From assembly GCA_016290835.1 (NCBI GenBank), contig JAEEVG010000012.1, forward strand, positions 1-48,524: a stretch of DNA of 48,524 nt. Direction: 5' to 3'. The notes under the pieces were generated by a model. It saw only the letters and a program-made list of their open reading frames with translations, ran no database searches and was not told the origin of the DNA. Source of the stretch: Bacteroidales bacterium. GTDB taxonomy: Bacteria; Bacteroidota; Bacteroidia; Bacteroidales; UBA932. This document shows, in pieces, positions 33,771 to 41,738 of this stretch (its first letter is position 1; every line of letters starts with the position of its first letter). The translations under genes were made by a program, and so were the position numbers.

Positions 33771-34943
33771 ATGAAACGCATCCTTACCGCCCTCGCCATC
33801 TGTCTGGTTGCCGTCCTCTCCGTGAACGCCCAGGAACTTGCCAATTTCAACCGCGGCCGCGCGGCCCCCGTCGTCTCCCCTGAGATCCAGGGCGACAGCG
33901 TAACCTTCCGCTTCCGCGCCGACTACGCGACCTATGTCAAGCTCAGCCCCTCGTGGCGCGCCAACCCCAACGGCGGCGCCGTCGACATGGTCCGCGGAGC
34001 GAACAATGTCTGGTCCGTCAAGCTCCCGCTTCCCGCGCCGGAGATCTACACCTACAATTTCGTGGTGGACGGCGTGGCCGTGAATGACCCGCAGAACATC
34101 CTCGTGCAGCGCGACGGCACCCGCTTCCTCAACATGCTCATCGTCCCCGGCCAGCGCACCGAGAACTACACCGAAGCCAACCAGCGCGGCACGGTCAGCC
34201 ATCCCTGGTATGACAGCAAAGTGCTCGGCATCAACCGGCGCCTGACCGTCTACACCCCCTACGGCTACGAGAACAACCCCAAAAAGAAATATCCGGTCCT
34301 GTACCTGCTGCACGGCGCCGGCGGCGACGAGGAGGCCTGGATCTCCATGGGCCGCACCGCCCAGATCCTCGACAACCTGATCGAGAAAGGTCTCGCCGAG
34401 CCGATGATCGTCGTGATGCCGAACGGCAATGCCAATCAGCAGGCCGCCGCGACCCTGGGCCTCCCGACCAAACAGCAGGCCCGCGTGGACCGCAACGCCC
34501 TGCAGAGCCTGCCCGAGGCCGAGCGCAACCGTGTCGCCAACGGCTATGTGGTCAGCCTCTGCGAGGAGATCGTCCCCTTCATCGAGAAGAATTTCCGCGT
34601 CATCGCGAAGCCTGAGGCCCGCGCCATCGCCGGCCTGTCGATGGGCGGCGGCCACACCATCACCGCCTCCAACCTCTATCCGCAGATGTTCGACTACATC
34701 TGCCCGCTCTCCGCGGCCGGCAGCGCCAGTCCCGAGCAGGTCGCAGCGCTCAAGAAGGCCGGCGTGAAGCTCTACTTCCTCGCCTGCGGCGACGCCGACT
34801 TCCTCTTCGAAGGCTCCAAGACCCTGGACAAGACCCTCACCGAGCAGGGCCTGGACCACATCTTCTTCGTCTCCGACGGCGGCCACACCTGGGCCAACTG
34901 GCGGCTCTACCTCAACACCTTCGCTCCGAAGCTGTTCAAATAA
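33771..34943 (+). CDS. Secreted CE1-like esterase with N-terminal E-set domain
   Basis: 390 residues. Signal peptide (about 1-20), an N-terminal immunoglobulin-like E-set/CBM48-type domain (about 35-125), then an alpha/beta-hydrolase of the esterase D / CE1 group. Visible are YPVLYLLHGAGGDEEAW, the nucleophile elbow AGLSMGGGH, an ACGDAD segment for the acid and SDGGHTW for the histidine. Relatives are feruloyl and acetyl-xylan esterases. With GH3 it suggests xylan side-chain removal. The next small gene follows after 15 bases. Confidence 0.9.
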   Translation: MKRILTALAICLVAVLSVNAQELANFNRGRAAPVVSPEIQGDSVTFRFRADYATYVKLSPSWRANPNGGAVDMVRGANNVWSVKLPLPAPEIYTYNFVVDGVAVNDPQNILVQRDGTRFLNMLIVPGQRTENYTEANQRGTVSHPWYDSKVLGINRRLTVYTPYGYENNPKKKYPVLYLLHGAGGDEEAWISMGRTAQILDNLIEKGLAEPMIVVMPNGNANQQAAATLGLPTKQQARVDRNALQSLPEAERNRVANGYVVSLCEEIVPFIEKNFRVIAKPEARAIAGLSMGGGHTITASNLYPQMFDYICPLSAAGSASPEQVAALKKAGVKLYFLACGDADFLFEGSKTLDKTLTEQGLDHIFFVSDGGHTWANWRLYLNTFAPKLFK

Positions 34944-34958
34944 TCCTCAAACCCGGCT

Positions 34959-35624
34959 ATGAAAAAGTGTCTTTGTGTCCTGCTGGCCGCACTGGCCGCC
35001 CTGTCCCCCGCCTTCTGCCAGAAGGAAGGGAAAACCATCCCCCCGGAAGTCTTCTATCTCCTGCCCGAGTTCAGCCAGGGGACCATCTACTTCCAGGGCA
35101 AGACCCCCGTCGTCGGCCTGCTCAACATCTGCGCCATCGACGGGTCGGTGCGTTTCAAGGATGAAACGGGGCAGGAGCGGGTCGTCGTGAATGACGGCAC
35201 CTTGAGCGGCGCCACCATCGGGGATGTGAGTTTCCAGTTCCGGGACGGCAACTTCGTGCGCATGTACCCGCTGAACCGCGAGACCAGCCTGGCCGTGGAG
35301 CGCAAGGTGGACCTGATGGACGACGTCAAGGTCGGTGCCTTCGGCATGGAGACACGTACCGCAGCCATCACCGAATACGGCAGTTTCTCGACCGGAGACG
35401 GCCGCATCTATGAGCTTAACCAGGTCAAGGACAGTTCCTTCCGGATGACGGAGACAGCCACCCTCTATACCGGCGGGAAATTCGTCAACTTCAACAAGAA
35501 GAATTGCCAGAAAGCCTTCCCGGACCACGCAGACGAGATTGACGCCTGGTTCAAGAAATACCGCAGCGCCTCCCAGGCCGGCGTTCCCGCCGTCCTGGAA
35601 GCCTGCCAGAGCTGGGGTCAATAA
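34959..35624 (+). CDS. Small secreted protein of unknown function
   Basis: 221 residues. The N-terminal signal peptide (MKKCLCVLLAALAALSPAFC) ends near residue 20; a cysteine there could also be lipidated. The mature part looks mainly beta-stranded, with a C-terminal helix (AFPDHADEIDAWFKKY). Nothing catalytic is recognisable. It probably shares the transcript of the CE1 esterase, which suggests an accessory envelope role, and ends six bases from the convergent glucosaminidase gene. Confidence 0.7.
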   Translation: MKKCLCVLLAALAALSPAFCQKEGKTIPPEVFYLLPEFSQGTIYFQGKTPVVGLLNICAIDGSVRFKDETGQERVVVNDGTLSGATIGDVSFQFRDGNFVRMYPLNRETSLAVERKVDLMDDVKVGAFGMETRTAAITEYGSFSTGDGRIYELNQVKDSSFRMTETATLYTGGKFVNFNKKNCQKAFPDHADEIDAWFKKYRSASQAGVPAVLEACQSWGQ

Positions 35625-35630
35625 ATAATC

Positions 35631-36572
35631 CTAGGGTTTGCGCAGCAACACGGTGTCGCCCGGCTCGAGCGGGGCGGCACCGCGGAAGGCGTTGTAGAGC
35701 CGGAGTTTCTTGAGCTGGATGCCAAAGCGCTGGGAAATCTCCCAGAGGGTCTCTCCCTCGCGGTCCACGACATACTTGCCCACGACGCCCTCCGCATTCT
35801 TGTGGGCGATGTAGACCGGCGTACCCGGATCCAGGATCTCATCCTTGTCCACGTCGTTGAAACGGAGGATTTCCCGCAGGAAGAGGCCGTAGCTGTCCGC
35901 GATGGAGGAATAGCTCTCCCCCTCGATGGCGCGCACGAAACGGACTCCGTTCTGCTCGTAGACCGGTCGGACGAGCGAAAGCGAGACGGATTCCCGGTAG
36001 CGGGCGTCGCGCAGGGACTCGGGGACGAGCTCGCGCGGGGTTTCCAATTCGTTAGGTGTCGGCACTTCCACCTCCACGCCGCGGTCGTAGCGGTCCAGGC
36101 CGAAGTCCTCGATGAGGTTGATCAATTTGTTCGCGTAGTCCGGATCGGTGGCGTAGCCGGCCCGCTTGAGTCCCCGGGCCCAGGCTTTGTAGTCGGTCGG
36201 ATCCAGGTCGAAAAGGCTTTTGTAGCGGTCGCGGGCGCGCAGGAAATCGGAGTGGGCACGGTAGGACTCTTCCACGCTCGCATAGGCGCGGAAACACTCC
36301 TTGTCCTTGTCATCATCTTTGTAATACTTCTTGCCCGTCCAGTCGTTGTGGCACTTGATGCCGAAATGATTGTTGGCATAGACGGCCAGCGGGGACTGTC
36401 CGGCCCCCGACTCCACGAGCGCCTGGGCGAGGGTGATGCTGGCCGGCACGCCGGCACGCTGCATCTCGCTCACGGCCAGGGCCGCGTACTTCTCGATATA
36501 GGACAGACGCGGATTGCTGCCGGCGCCCAGGGCGAGCGCCGCCGCACAGACAAGGATCAACAGACGTTTCAT
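35631..36572 (-). CDS. Glucosaminidase (GH73-like) with LysM domains
   Basis: 313 residues from ATG at 36572. A signal peptide (about 1-17) is followed by a glucosaminidase domain: the catalytic glutamate is in ALVESGAGQSPL, with NNHFGIKCHN and YASVEESYRAHSDFL after it. The C-terminal third has two LysM-like segments (about 205-255 and 265-313; GETLWEISQRFGI in the second). It cuts the glycan backbone of peptidoglycan after GlcNAc, probably during cell separation or growth. A TATATTCG box lies twelve bases upstream. The RNase Z gene lies 40 bases before it on the same strand. Confidence 0.9.
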   Translation of the reverse strand: MKRLLILVCAAALALGAGSNPRLSYIEKYAALAVSEMQRAGVPASITLAQALVESGAGQSPLAVYANNHFGIKCHNDWTGKKYYKDDDKDKECFRAYASVEESYRAHSDFLRARDRYKSLFDLDPTDYKAWARGLKRAGYATDPDYANKLINLIEDFGLDRYDRGVEVEVPTPNELETPRELVPESLRDARYRESVSLSLVRPVYEQNGVRFVRAIEGESYSSIADSYGLFLREILRFNDVDKDEILDPGTPVYIAHKNAEGVVGKYVVDREGETLWEISQRFGIQLKKLRLYNAFRGAAPLEPGDTVLLRKP

Positions 36573-36612
36573 TTCCGCGAATATACGAAAAATTCCTTTA
36601 CCGTATCTCCTC

Positions 36613-37416
36613 TCAGATCTCGAAGACATCCCCGTCCTGGGCGGCGACCGTCTCCGGGAAGAGCTCCCGGCACTCCGCCAGAAGGGCGTCGAAGTCCTTG
36701 ATGCGGGAAGAATAATGGCCGATCACCAGGCGGCCGGCTCCGGCGTCGCGTCCGCAGGCAGCGGCTTGCGCCGAGGTGGAATGGCCGCGCTCGGCAGCCT
36801 TGTCGGCCATCGCGACCGGATAGGTGGCTTCGTGGTAGAGCAGGTCTACGCCCTGCACCCACTCCGCCAGCTCCGGGAAGGGGGTCGTGTCGGAGCAATA
36901 CGCATACGACTTCCCCCGATAGGCGGGATTCTCCCGGAGATGTCGCTCCGTCACGATCTCATCGAAGCGGTATCCATAGCACTCGATCTTGTGCCGGAGG
37001 GGGAAGGCGCTGACCTTCACCCACTTGGAGGTGTGGATGAGAACGGGTTCGGCACAGTCCACGGGGGTGAAGCGGATCTCGTAGCTGTCGTGCTCGCCGA
37101 AGAAACTCTTGTAGAAATTGAGCACGGAACCCAGGGCCCGGGGGCCATAGACGTGCAGGTCGGCCGTGCGGCCGTACATCGTCATCGTGCCCAGCAGGCC
37201 GAAGAGCCCGAAGAGATGGTCGCCGTGGATGTGGGTGATGAAGATGGCCTCCACCTTGAGGAAGGAGAGGTGGGCACGCCGCATCTGCTGCTGCGTGCCC
37301 TCCCCGCAATCCACCAGGAACAAGCGCCCCTGTACGGCGAGGACCTGGGCGCTTGGATTCCTATCAGAAATGGGCATGGCCGAAGCCGTGCCCATTATCG
37401 TGAGTGTGAAGTTCAT
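36613..37416 (-). CDS. rnz: Ribonuclease Z, with shortened flexible arm
   Basis: tRNA 3'-end endonuclease of the metallo-beta-lactamase fold. Zinc motif HIHGDH at residues 62-67; a second histidine set is in YHEATY and GHYSSR. At 267 residues it is about 40 shorter than usual (about 300-310). The deletion falls between HKIECYGYRF and SYAYCSDT, where other bacterial RNase Z proteins have the long flexible arm that grips tRNA. The catalytic core appears complete. It follows rpsA after twelve bases. It may still be a tRNase, or a related nuclease. Confidence 0.87.
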   Translation of the reverse strand: MNFTLTIMGTASAMPISDRNPSAQVLAVQGRLFLVDCGEGTQQQMRRAHLSFLKVEAIFITHIHGDHLFGLFGLLGTMTMYGRTADLHVYGPRALGSVLNFYKSFFGEHDSYEIRFTPVDCAEPVLIHTSKWVKVSAFPLRHKIECYGYRFDEIVTERHLRENPAYRGKSYAYCSDTTPFPELAEWVQGVDLLYHEATYPVAMADKAAERGHSTSAQAAACGRDAGAGRLVIGHYSSRIKDFDALLAECRELFPETVAAQDGDVFEI

Positions 37417-37428
37417 CGGACGGAAGGA

Positions 37429-39255
37429 CTACTCGCCTTTCTCGAGTTTGGCCTTGAGGGCGGCCAGGGCGTCGATGTCGCCGAGGGTCGCACGCTCGAT
37501 GTTGGAGTTGACCTTCTTGACGGCCTTCTTGGTGTTCTCGGCCTCGGTGGCGGCGACACGCTCCCGGACATCCTGGTAGGTACGCAGGTGGCTGAGGAGG
37601 ATGCGGCGCGTGGAGCGGCGGAGTTCGACCACCTTGAAAGGCAGAGTCTCGCCGGCGACGGCCTGCTTGCCGTCTTCCTTGACGAGCTCGCGGGTGAACG
37701 CGAAGCCCTCGGCATCACCTTCGAGGGTGATGTTGGCGCCCTTGTCGGTCGTGGAGGCGACAGTGCCTTCCACCACGGAACCGACCGGGTACTTGGCCTC
37801 GATCTCGTCCCAAGGATTCGGGATGAGCTGCTTGTGGCCGAGGCTGAGCTTGTGGTTCTGCTCGTCGAAGTCGAGGATCTGGACGTCGATCACATCGCCG
37901 GGGGCGACCACCTCGGAGGGGTGCTTGATCTTGTTCCAGCTCAGGTCGCTGATGTGCACGAGGCCCTCCACACCGTCCTCCAGCTCGGCGAACACGCCGA
38001 AGTTGGTGATGTTGCGGACCGTGGCCTTCTGCTTGCTGCCGACCGGGTACTTCTCGCGGATGCTCTCCCAAGGGTTCGGCATGAGCTGCTTCAGACCGAG
38101 GGAAATCTTGCGGGAGTCACGGTCGATGGAAAGCACCTGGGCGTCCACCTCGTCGCCGACCTTGAGGAACTCCTGGGCGGAGTGCAGCCTCGGGGACCAG
38201 GACATCTCAGACACGTGCACGAGACCCTCGACACCCGGCTCGATCTCCACGAAGGCGCCGTAGTCTGCAATGAGGATGACCTTGCCCTTGACCTTGTCGC
38301 CTTCCTTGAGGTTGGCGTCGAGGTTGTCCCAAGGGTGCGGGGTGAGCTGCTTGAGACCCAGGGCGATGCGCTTCTGCTGCTCGTTGAAGTCGAGCACGAC
38401 GACCTTGATCTTCTCATCCAGGGAGACGACCTCCTCGGGATGGTTGACACGGCCCCAGGAGAGATCGGTGATGTGGATGAGACCGTCCACGCCGCCGAGG
38501 TCCACGAACACACCGTAGTTGGTGATGTTCTTGACCACGCCTTCGAGGACCTGGCCCTTCTCCAGCTTGCTGATGAGCTCGGCGCGCTTGGCTTCCTGCT
38601 CGGCCTCGAGCAGAGCCTTGTGGGAGACCACCACGTTGCGGAACTCCTGGTTGATCTTGACGATCTTGCAGTCGATGCTCTGGTTGACGAACTGATCGTA
38701 ATCACGGATCGGCTTGATGTCGATCTGGCTGCCCGGCAGGAAGGCCTCGATGCCGAACACGTCGACGATCATACCACCCTTCGTGCGGGTCTTGACGAAG
38801 CCCTTGACGATCTCGTCGTTCTCGAAGGCCTCGTTGACTCTATCCCAAGATTTCAGGGTGCGGGCTTTGCGGTGGGAGAGCACCAGCTGGCCCTTCTTGT
38901 CCTCAGCGGACTCGACATAGACTTCCACCTTGTCGCCGACCTTGACATCGGGATCGTAGCGGAATTCGGATACGGGGATGACGCCCTCGCTCTTGCCACC
39001 GATGGTGACGACGATCTCGCGCTTGCCGACGGCGGTGACTTCGCCCTCGACCACCTCGTTCTCGACGACCTTGGAGAGGGTGGCGCTGTAGGCGTCCTCG
39101 ATGGCCTGCTTGTCCTCGGTACCGTAGACGTCGCCGCCCTCGAAGGCATCCCAATCAAAGTCCTCCGGCTTCACGGACGCGTTCATCCGCAGCGAGGAAA
39201 CCTTGGTTTCTTTTTGCTCCTCGACGGGAGCGATTTCATTCTTAATTTCTTCCAT
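37429..39255 (-). CDS. rpsA: 30S ribosomal protein S1
   Basis: 608 residues with six S1 (OB-fold) repeats, for example GVVKNITNYGVFVDLGGVDG and ATVRNITNFGVFAELEDGVE. Linkers such as LGLKQLTPHPWDNL recur before repeats. An acidic N-terminal extension and a basic tail flank the repeats. S1 brings mRNA to the ribosome; in this phylum, which makes little use of Shine-Dalgarno pairing, it should be especially important. ATG 39255 follows a 5' leader of about 67 bases with small hairpins, a possible site for self-regulation. RNase Z follows after twelve bases. Confidence 0.97.
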   Translation of the reverse strand: MEEIKNEIAPVEEQKETKVSSLRMNASVKPEDFDWDAFEGGDVYGTEDKQAIEDAYSATLSKVVENEVVEGEVTAVGKREIVVTIGGKSEGVIPVSEFRYDPDVKVGDKVEVYVESAEDKKGQLVLSHRKARTLKSWDRVNEAFENDEIVKGFVKTRTKGGMIVDVFGIEAFLPGSQIDIKPIRDYDQFVNQSIDCKIVKINQEFRNVVVSHKALLEAEQEAKRAELISKLEKGQVLEGVVKNITNYGVFVDLGGVDGLIHITDLSWGRVNHPEEVVSLDEKIKVVVLDFNEQQKRIALGLKQLTPHPWDNLDANLKEGDKVKGKVILIADYGAFVEIEPGVEGLVHVSEMSWSPRLHSAQEFLKVGDEVDAQVLSIDRDSRKISLGLKQLMPNPWESIREKYPVGSKQKATVRNITNFGVFAELEDGVEGLVHISDLSWNKIKHPSEVVAPGDVIDVQILDFDEQNHKLSLGHKQLIPNPWDEIEAKYPVGSVVEGTVASTTDKGANITLEGDAEGFAFTRELVKEDGKQAVAGETLPFKVVELRRSTRRILLSHLRTYQDVRERVAATEAENTKKAVKKVNSNIERATLGDIDALAALKAKLEKGE

Positions 39256-39336
39256 TTTGTAATAAAAACAAACTAGTAGTTTAACATTATTTCTTGTCCC
39301 TCCGGAACGGGTCCGGATTTCGGGCGGGCAAAGTTA
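39256..39336 (-). promoter_or_regulatory. rpsA promoter box and hairpin-containing leader
   Basis: Minus-strand TAACTTTG at 39336-39329. The leader then holds TCCGGA-acccgt-like hairpin arms (39301-39306 with 39312-39317), a 13-base palindrome AAACTAGTAGTTT (39270-39282) and TTGT/ACAA arms next to the start codon. No Shine-Dalgarno sequence is visible. Confidence 0.5.
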
Positions 39337-39357
39337 GTAAATATTTCTGATTTTCAC

Positions 39358-39365
39358 TACCTTTG
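39358..39365 (+). promoter_or_regulatory. -7 box of the recR promoter
   Basis: TACCTTTG, 19 bases before the preferred start ATG 39385. The rpsA box lies 21 bases to the left on the other strand, so the two promoters share their upstream parts. Confidence 0.55.
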
Positions 39366-39384
39366 CTATGTTGATTTGCAGAAA

Positions 39385-40026
39385 ATGTATTCGACCGAGA
39401 AATATCCCTCCCAAATCCTCCAGGAAGCCGTCGAGGCCATCGCCTCGCTGCCGGGCGTGGGCTCGCGCAGCGCCCTGCGCCTGGCCCTGCACCTGCTGGG
39501 GCAGACCCCCGAGCGCATCCACCAGTTCACCGCGGCGATCGACCGCCTGGCCGATGAGGTGCACTACTGCCACATCTGCCAGATGATCGCAGATGCGGAC
39601 ACCTGCTCGATCTGCGCGGACCGCACACGCGACGCGCGCACGATCTGCGTGGTGGAAAGCGTGCGCGATGTGATGAGCATCGAGGCCACGGGGCAGTACC
39701 ACGGGGTCTACCACGTGCTCGGCGGCATCATCTCCCCCATCGACGGGATTGGCCCTTCAGACCTGAAAATCAAAGAGTTGGTGAATCGGATCGATCAGAT
39801 GAACGCAGAAGACACCGTCCTGCCCAGCACACCGGAGATCATCCTTGCGCTGAGCGGCGATGTCGAGGGCGAGACGACCGCCCTGTATATTTACCGGCAG
39901 ATTGAGAATCGCGGGGTCCGGGTCTCCACCCTCGCCCGCGGACTGGGTTTCGGCGACGACCTGGAATACGCCGACGCCCTCACCCTCGGCCGCTCCCTGC
40001 TGGGACGACAGCCGTTCAAACCGTAA
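39385..40026 (+). CDS. recR: Recombination mediator protein RecR
   Basis: 213 residues from ATG 39385; a TTG nine bases upstream is possible but less likely. Helix-hairpin-helix at the N-terminus (LPGVGSRSALRLAL), a C4 zinc finger (Cys62, 65, 74, 77 in CHIC and CSIC), then a Toprim domain beginning at CVVESVRDV. RecR helps load RecA at single-strand gaps and stalled forks with RecO and RecF. About twelve residues (DQMNAEDTVLPS) are inserted before the EIILALS strand compared with the forms I know. Convergent with mntP, one base apart. Confidence 0.95.
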   Translation: MYSTEKYPSQILQEAVEAIASLPGVGSRSALRLALHLLGQTPERIHQFTAAIDRLADEVHYCHICQMIADADTCSICADRTRDARTICVVESVRDVMSIEATGQYHGVYHVLGGIISPIDGIGPSDLKIKELVNRIDQMNAEDTVLPSTPEIILALSGDVEGETTALYIYRQIENRGVRVSTLARGLGFGDDLEYADALTLGRSLLGRQPFKP

Positions 40027-40027
40027 C

Positions 40028-40576
40028 TCAGAGCAACACGGAGACGCCGATGGCGAGCAATACCGCTCCGCCGACGATCTCGGCCCAGCGGCCGAAACGC
40101 GCGCCGATGGCCTTTCCGCCCCGCAGGCCCACCATAACGGACAGGGCCGTGATCACGAACACCGAGACCAGCAGGGGCAGGAAGCCGGCCAGGGACACGT
40201 CCTCCATCGACTGCGCCACGCCCACGGCGAGCGCGTCGATGCTCGTCGCGACGCCGCCGACGAGGACATTGCGCCAGCCGTTCAGGTCGCGCACCTCCTC
40301 CTTGCCGCGGATACCCTCCAGCAGCATCGAGCCGCCGACATAGAGCAGCAACAGGAAAGCGATCCAGTGGGAAATCTTCTCGACGAGGCCCACAAAGAGA
40401 TAGCCGAAGGCCCAGCCGGCGGCGAGCAGGCCCGACTGGATCACGGCGAAAGCCAGGGCGACGCCCAGGATGGAGCGCCAGCGCACGCTGCGCAGCGTCA
40501 CGCCCGAGCAGAGCGAAACAGCCAGGCAGTCCGCACACAGCGACGCCGCGACCAGGATGGCTTCCAAAATGTTCAT
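40028..40576 (-). CDS. mntP: Manganese efflux pump MntP
   Basis: 182 residues and six hydrophobic segments arranged as two repeats. Each repeat carries the conserved acidic motif: CADCLAVS near residue 14 and SIDALAVG near 112, the metal pathway aspartates of MntP (YebN). Exports excess Mn(II). In E. coli it is controlled by MntR and a yybP-ykoY riboswitch; neither is visible here. The stop lies one base from the recR stop on the other strand, with no terminator between. Confidence 0.93.
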   Translation of the reverse strand: MNILEAILVAASLCADCLAVSLCSGVTLRSVRWRSILGVALAFAVIQSGLLAAGWAFGYLFVGLVEKISHWIAFLLLLYVGGSMLLEGIRGKEEVRDLNGWRNVLVGGVATSIDALAVGVAQSMEDVSLAGFLPLLVSVFVITALSVMVGLRGGKAIGARFGRWAEIVGGAVLLAIGVSVLL

Positions 40577-40596
40577 TTTCTTCGAAAAACGGACAC

Positions 40597-40644
40597 AAAA
40601 GTAACGACAAAGCGCGAATTATTCAATTATTCTTCCTACTTTTG
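40597..40644. promoter_or_regulatory. Divergent -7 boxes of mntP and corA
   Basis: Minus-strand TACTTTTG (40604-40597) for mntP and plus-strand TACTTTTG (40637-40644) for corA, exact inverted copies with 32 bases between. No good -33 element for either. The corA transcript should begin near 40650. Confidence 0.55.
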
Positions 40645-40647
40645 CAA

Positions 40648-40727
40648 GCTTGCTTCTCCGTGACGCGAGCTATCCCGTAAGTTTAACCCCCTTCCGACGA
40701 TTGTGCCGGGACCAACCAGGAAGGAAG
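40648..40727 (+). promoter_or_regulatory. Candidate pseudoknotted regulatory leader of corA
   Basis: GCTTGC (40648-40653) can pair with GCGAGC (40665-40670). After it two helices interleave: TCCCG (40673-40677) with CGGGA (40707-40711), and CCTTCC (40690-40695) with GGAAGG (40719-40724). This is the order of an H-type pseudoknot. The last strand is the Shine-Dalgarno-like sequence just before ATG 40728, so folding would hide it. Seen directly: the complementary segments. Inferred: folding and regulation. Confidence 0.5.
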
Positions 40728-41681
40728 ATGATCAAGATTTTCTACAGACGAGGCGGCGGGATTGCCGTCTGCCAGTCCGAAACGGAGTTTGCTGCTATCG
40801 GCAAAGAAAATGTCCTCTGGATAGACCTCCTTCAACCGACAGGAGAGCAGAAGAGGGCCGTCGAGTCGTTCCTCGGCACGGAGATCCAGAGCCGGGCCGA
40901 AGCGGAGGAGATCGAGAGCTCCTCCCGTTTCTACGAAGAGGACGGCGTCATTTTCGCCAACACCAATTTCCTCTCCCCCGCCGATGACGAGATGCTGATG
41001 GATCCCGTCTCCTTCATCCTGTCCGGCGGCATCCTCACGACCGTCCGCGAGATTCCCCTGCGTTCGCTGGACACCCTCCAGCTCAAGATCCAGGCCCTGC
41101 CCGACCAGTTCCCGGACGGCTTCACCACCTTCGTGGAGATCATGGACAAGCGCGTGGACCTCGATGCGGATATCGTAGAGCTGATCTCCAAGGATGTCTC
41201 GCAGTTCAGCAAGCGCATCAACCAGAAAGAGGATATCAACGAGGAGTTCCTCCTGGATATCAACCAGTTGCAGGAAAACGCGATGATCGTCCGCGAGAAC
41301 GTCGTGGACAAACAGCGCCTCATCTCCAACATCCTCAAGAGCAAACGCGGCCCCCGGGACCCGGAGCTGCGGGGCGATCTGGGGATCATCCTGCAGGATA
41401 TCGCCTCCCTGATCAACCACGTCAACTTCACCTTCGAGCGGCTCGAGTATCTGCAGGACACCGTCCTGGGCATCATCAACCTCGACCAGAACAACATCAT
41501 GAAAATCTTCACCTTCGTGTCGTTGCTGCTGATGCCGGCCACCCTCGTGGCGAGTTTCTACGGGATGAACGTCACCCTCCCCTTCGCTGACAAATGGTGG
41601 GCGTGGCTCGTTCTCTTCCTGCTCATGGCGGCCCTGGTGGTCAGTATCTGGATCATCTTCAAGCGAAAGAGAATGCTTTGA
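40728..41681 (+). CDS. corA: CorA-family magnesium/divalent cation channel
   Basis: 317 residues from ATG 40728; a longer frame begins in the leader. A large cytoplasmic alpha/beta and long-helix domain is followed by two C-terminal transmembrane helices, the first ending in the selectivity motif YGMN (GMN at 279-281). CorA forms a pentameric Mg2+ channel gated by cytoplasmic Mg2+. It is preceded by AGGAAGGAAG, an unusually strong Shine-Dalgarno-like sequence for this genome, within a leader that can fold. A terminator follows the stop. Confidence 0.94.
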   Translation: MIKIFYRRGGGIAVCQSETEFAAIGKENVLWIDLLQPTGEQKRAVESFLGTEIQSRAEAEEIESSSRFYEEDGVIFANTNFLSPADDEMLMDPVSFILSGGILTTVREIPLRSLDTLQLKIQALPDQFPDGFTTFVEIMDKRVDLDADIVELISKDVSQFSKRINQKEDINEEFLLDINQLQENAMIVRENVVDKQRLISNILKSKRGPRDPELRGDLGIILQDIASLINHVNFTFERLEYLQDTVLGIINLDQNNIMKIFTFVSLLLMPATLVASFYGMNVTLPFADKWWAWLVLFLLMAALVVSIWIIFKRKRML

Positions 41682-41687
41682 GAGAAT

Positions 41688-41725
41688 AAAAAAGGGGTGC
41701 GGCCCAGCGGTCGCACCCCTTTTTC
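41688..41725. terminator. Bidirectional intrinsic terminator between corA and fba
   Basis: GGGGTGCG (41694-41701) pairs with CGCACCCC (41712-41719), flanked by five A on the left and five T on the right. It serves the two convergent genes. Confidence 0.9.
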
Positions 41726-41738
41726 TGCCGTACAGGTC

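Noticed and set aside
36514-39276. A 920-codon open frame on the plus strand
   Set aside because: It mirrors rnz and rpsA, both clear. The translation is repetitive because the S1 repeats are repetitive.
40648-40727. Assignment of the corA leader to SAM-II or preQ1 riboswitches
   Set aside because: The interleaved-helix layout is similar, and a UUUAACC stretch recalls SAM-II, but the rest of the conserved core is not there and corA is not a target of either class.
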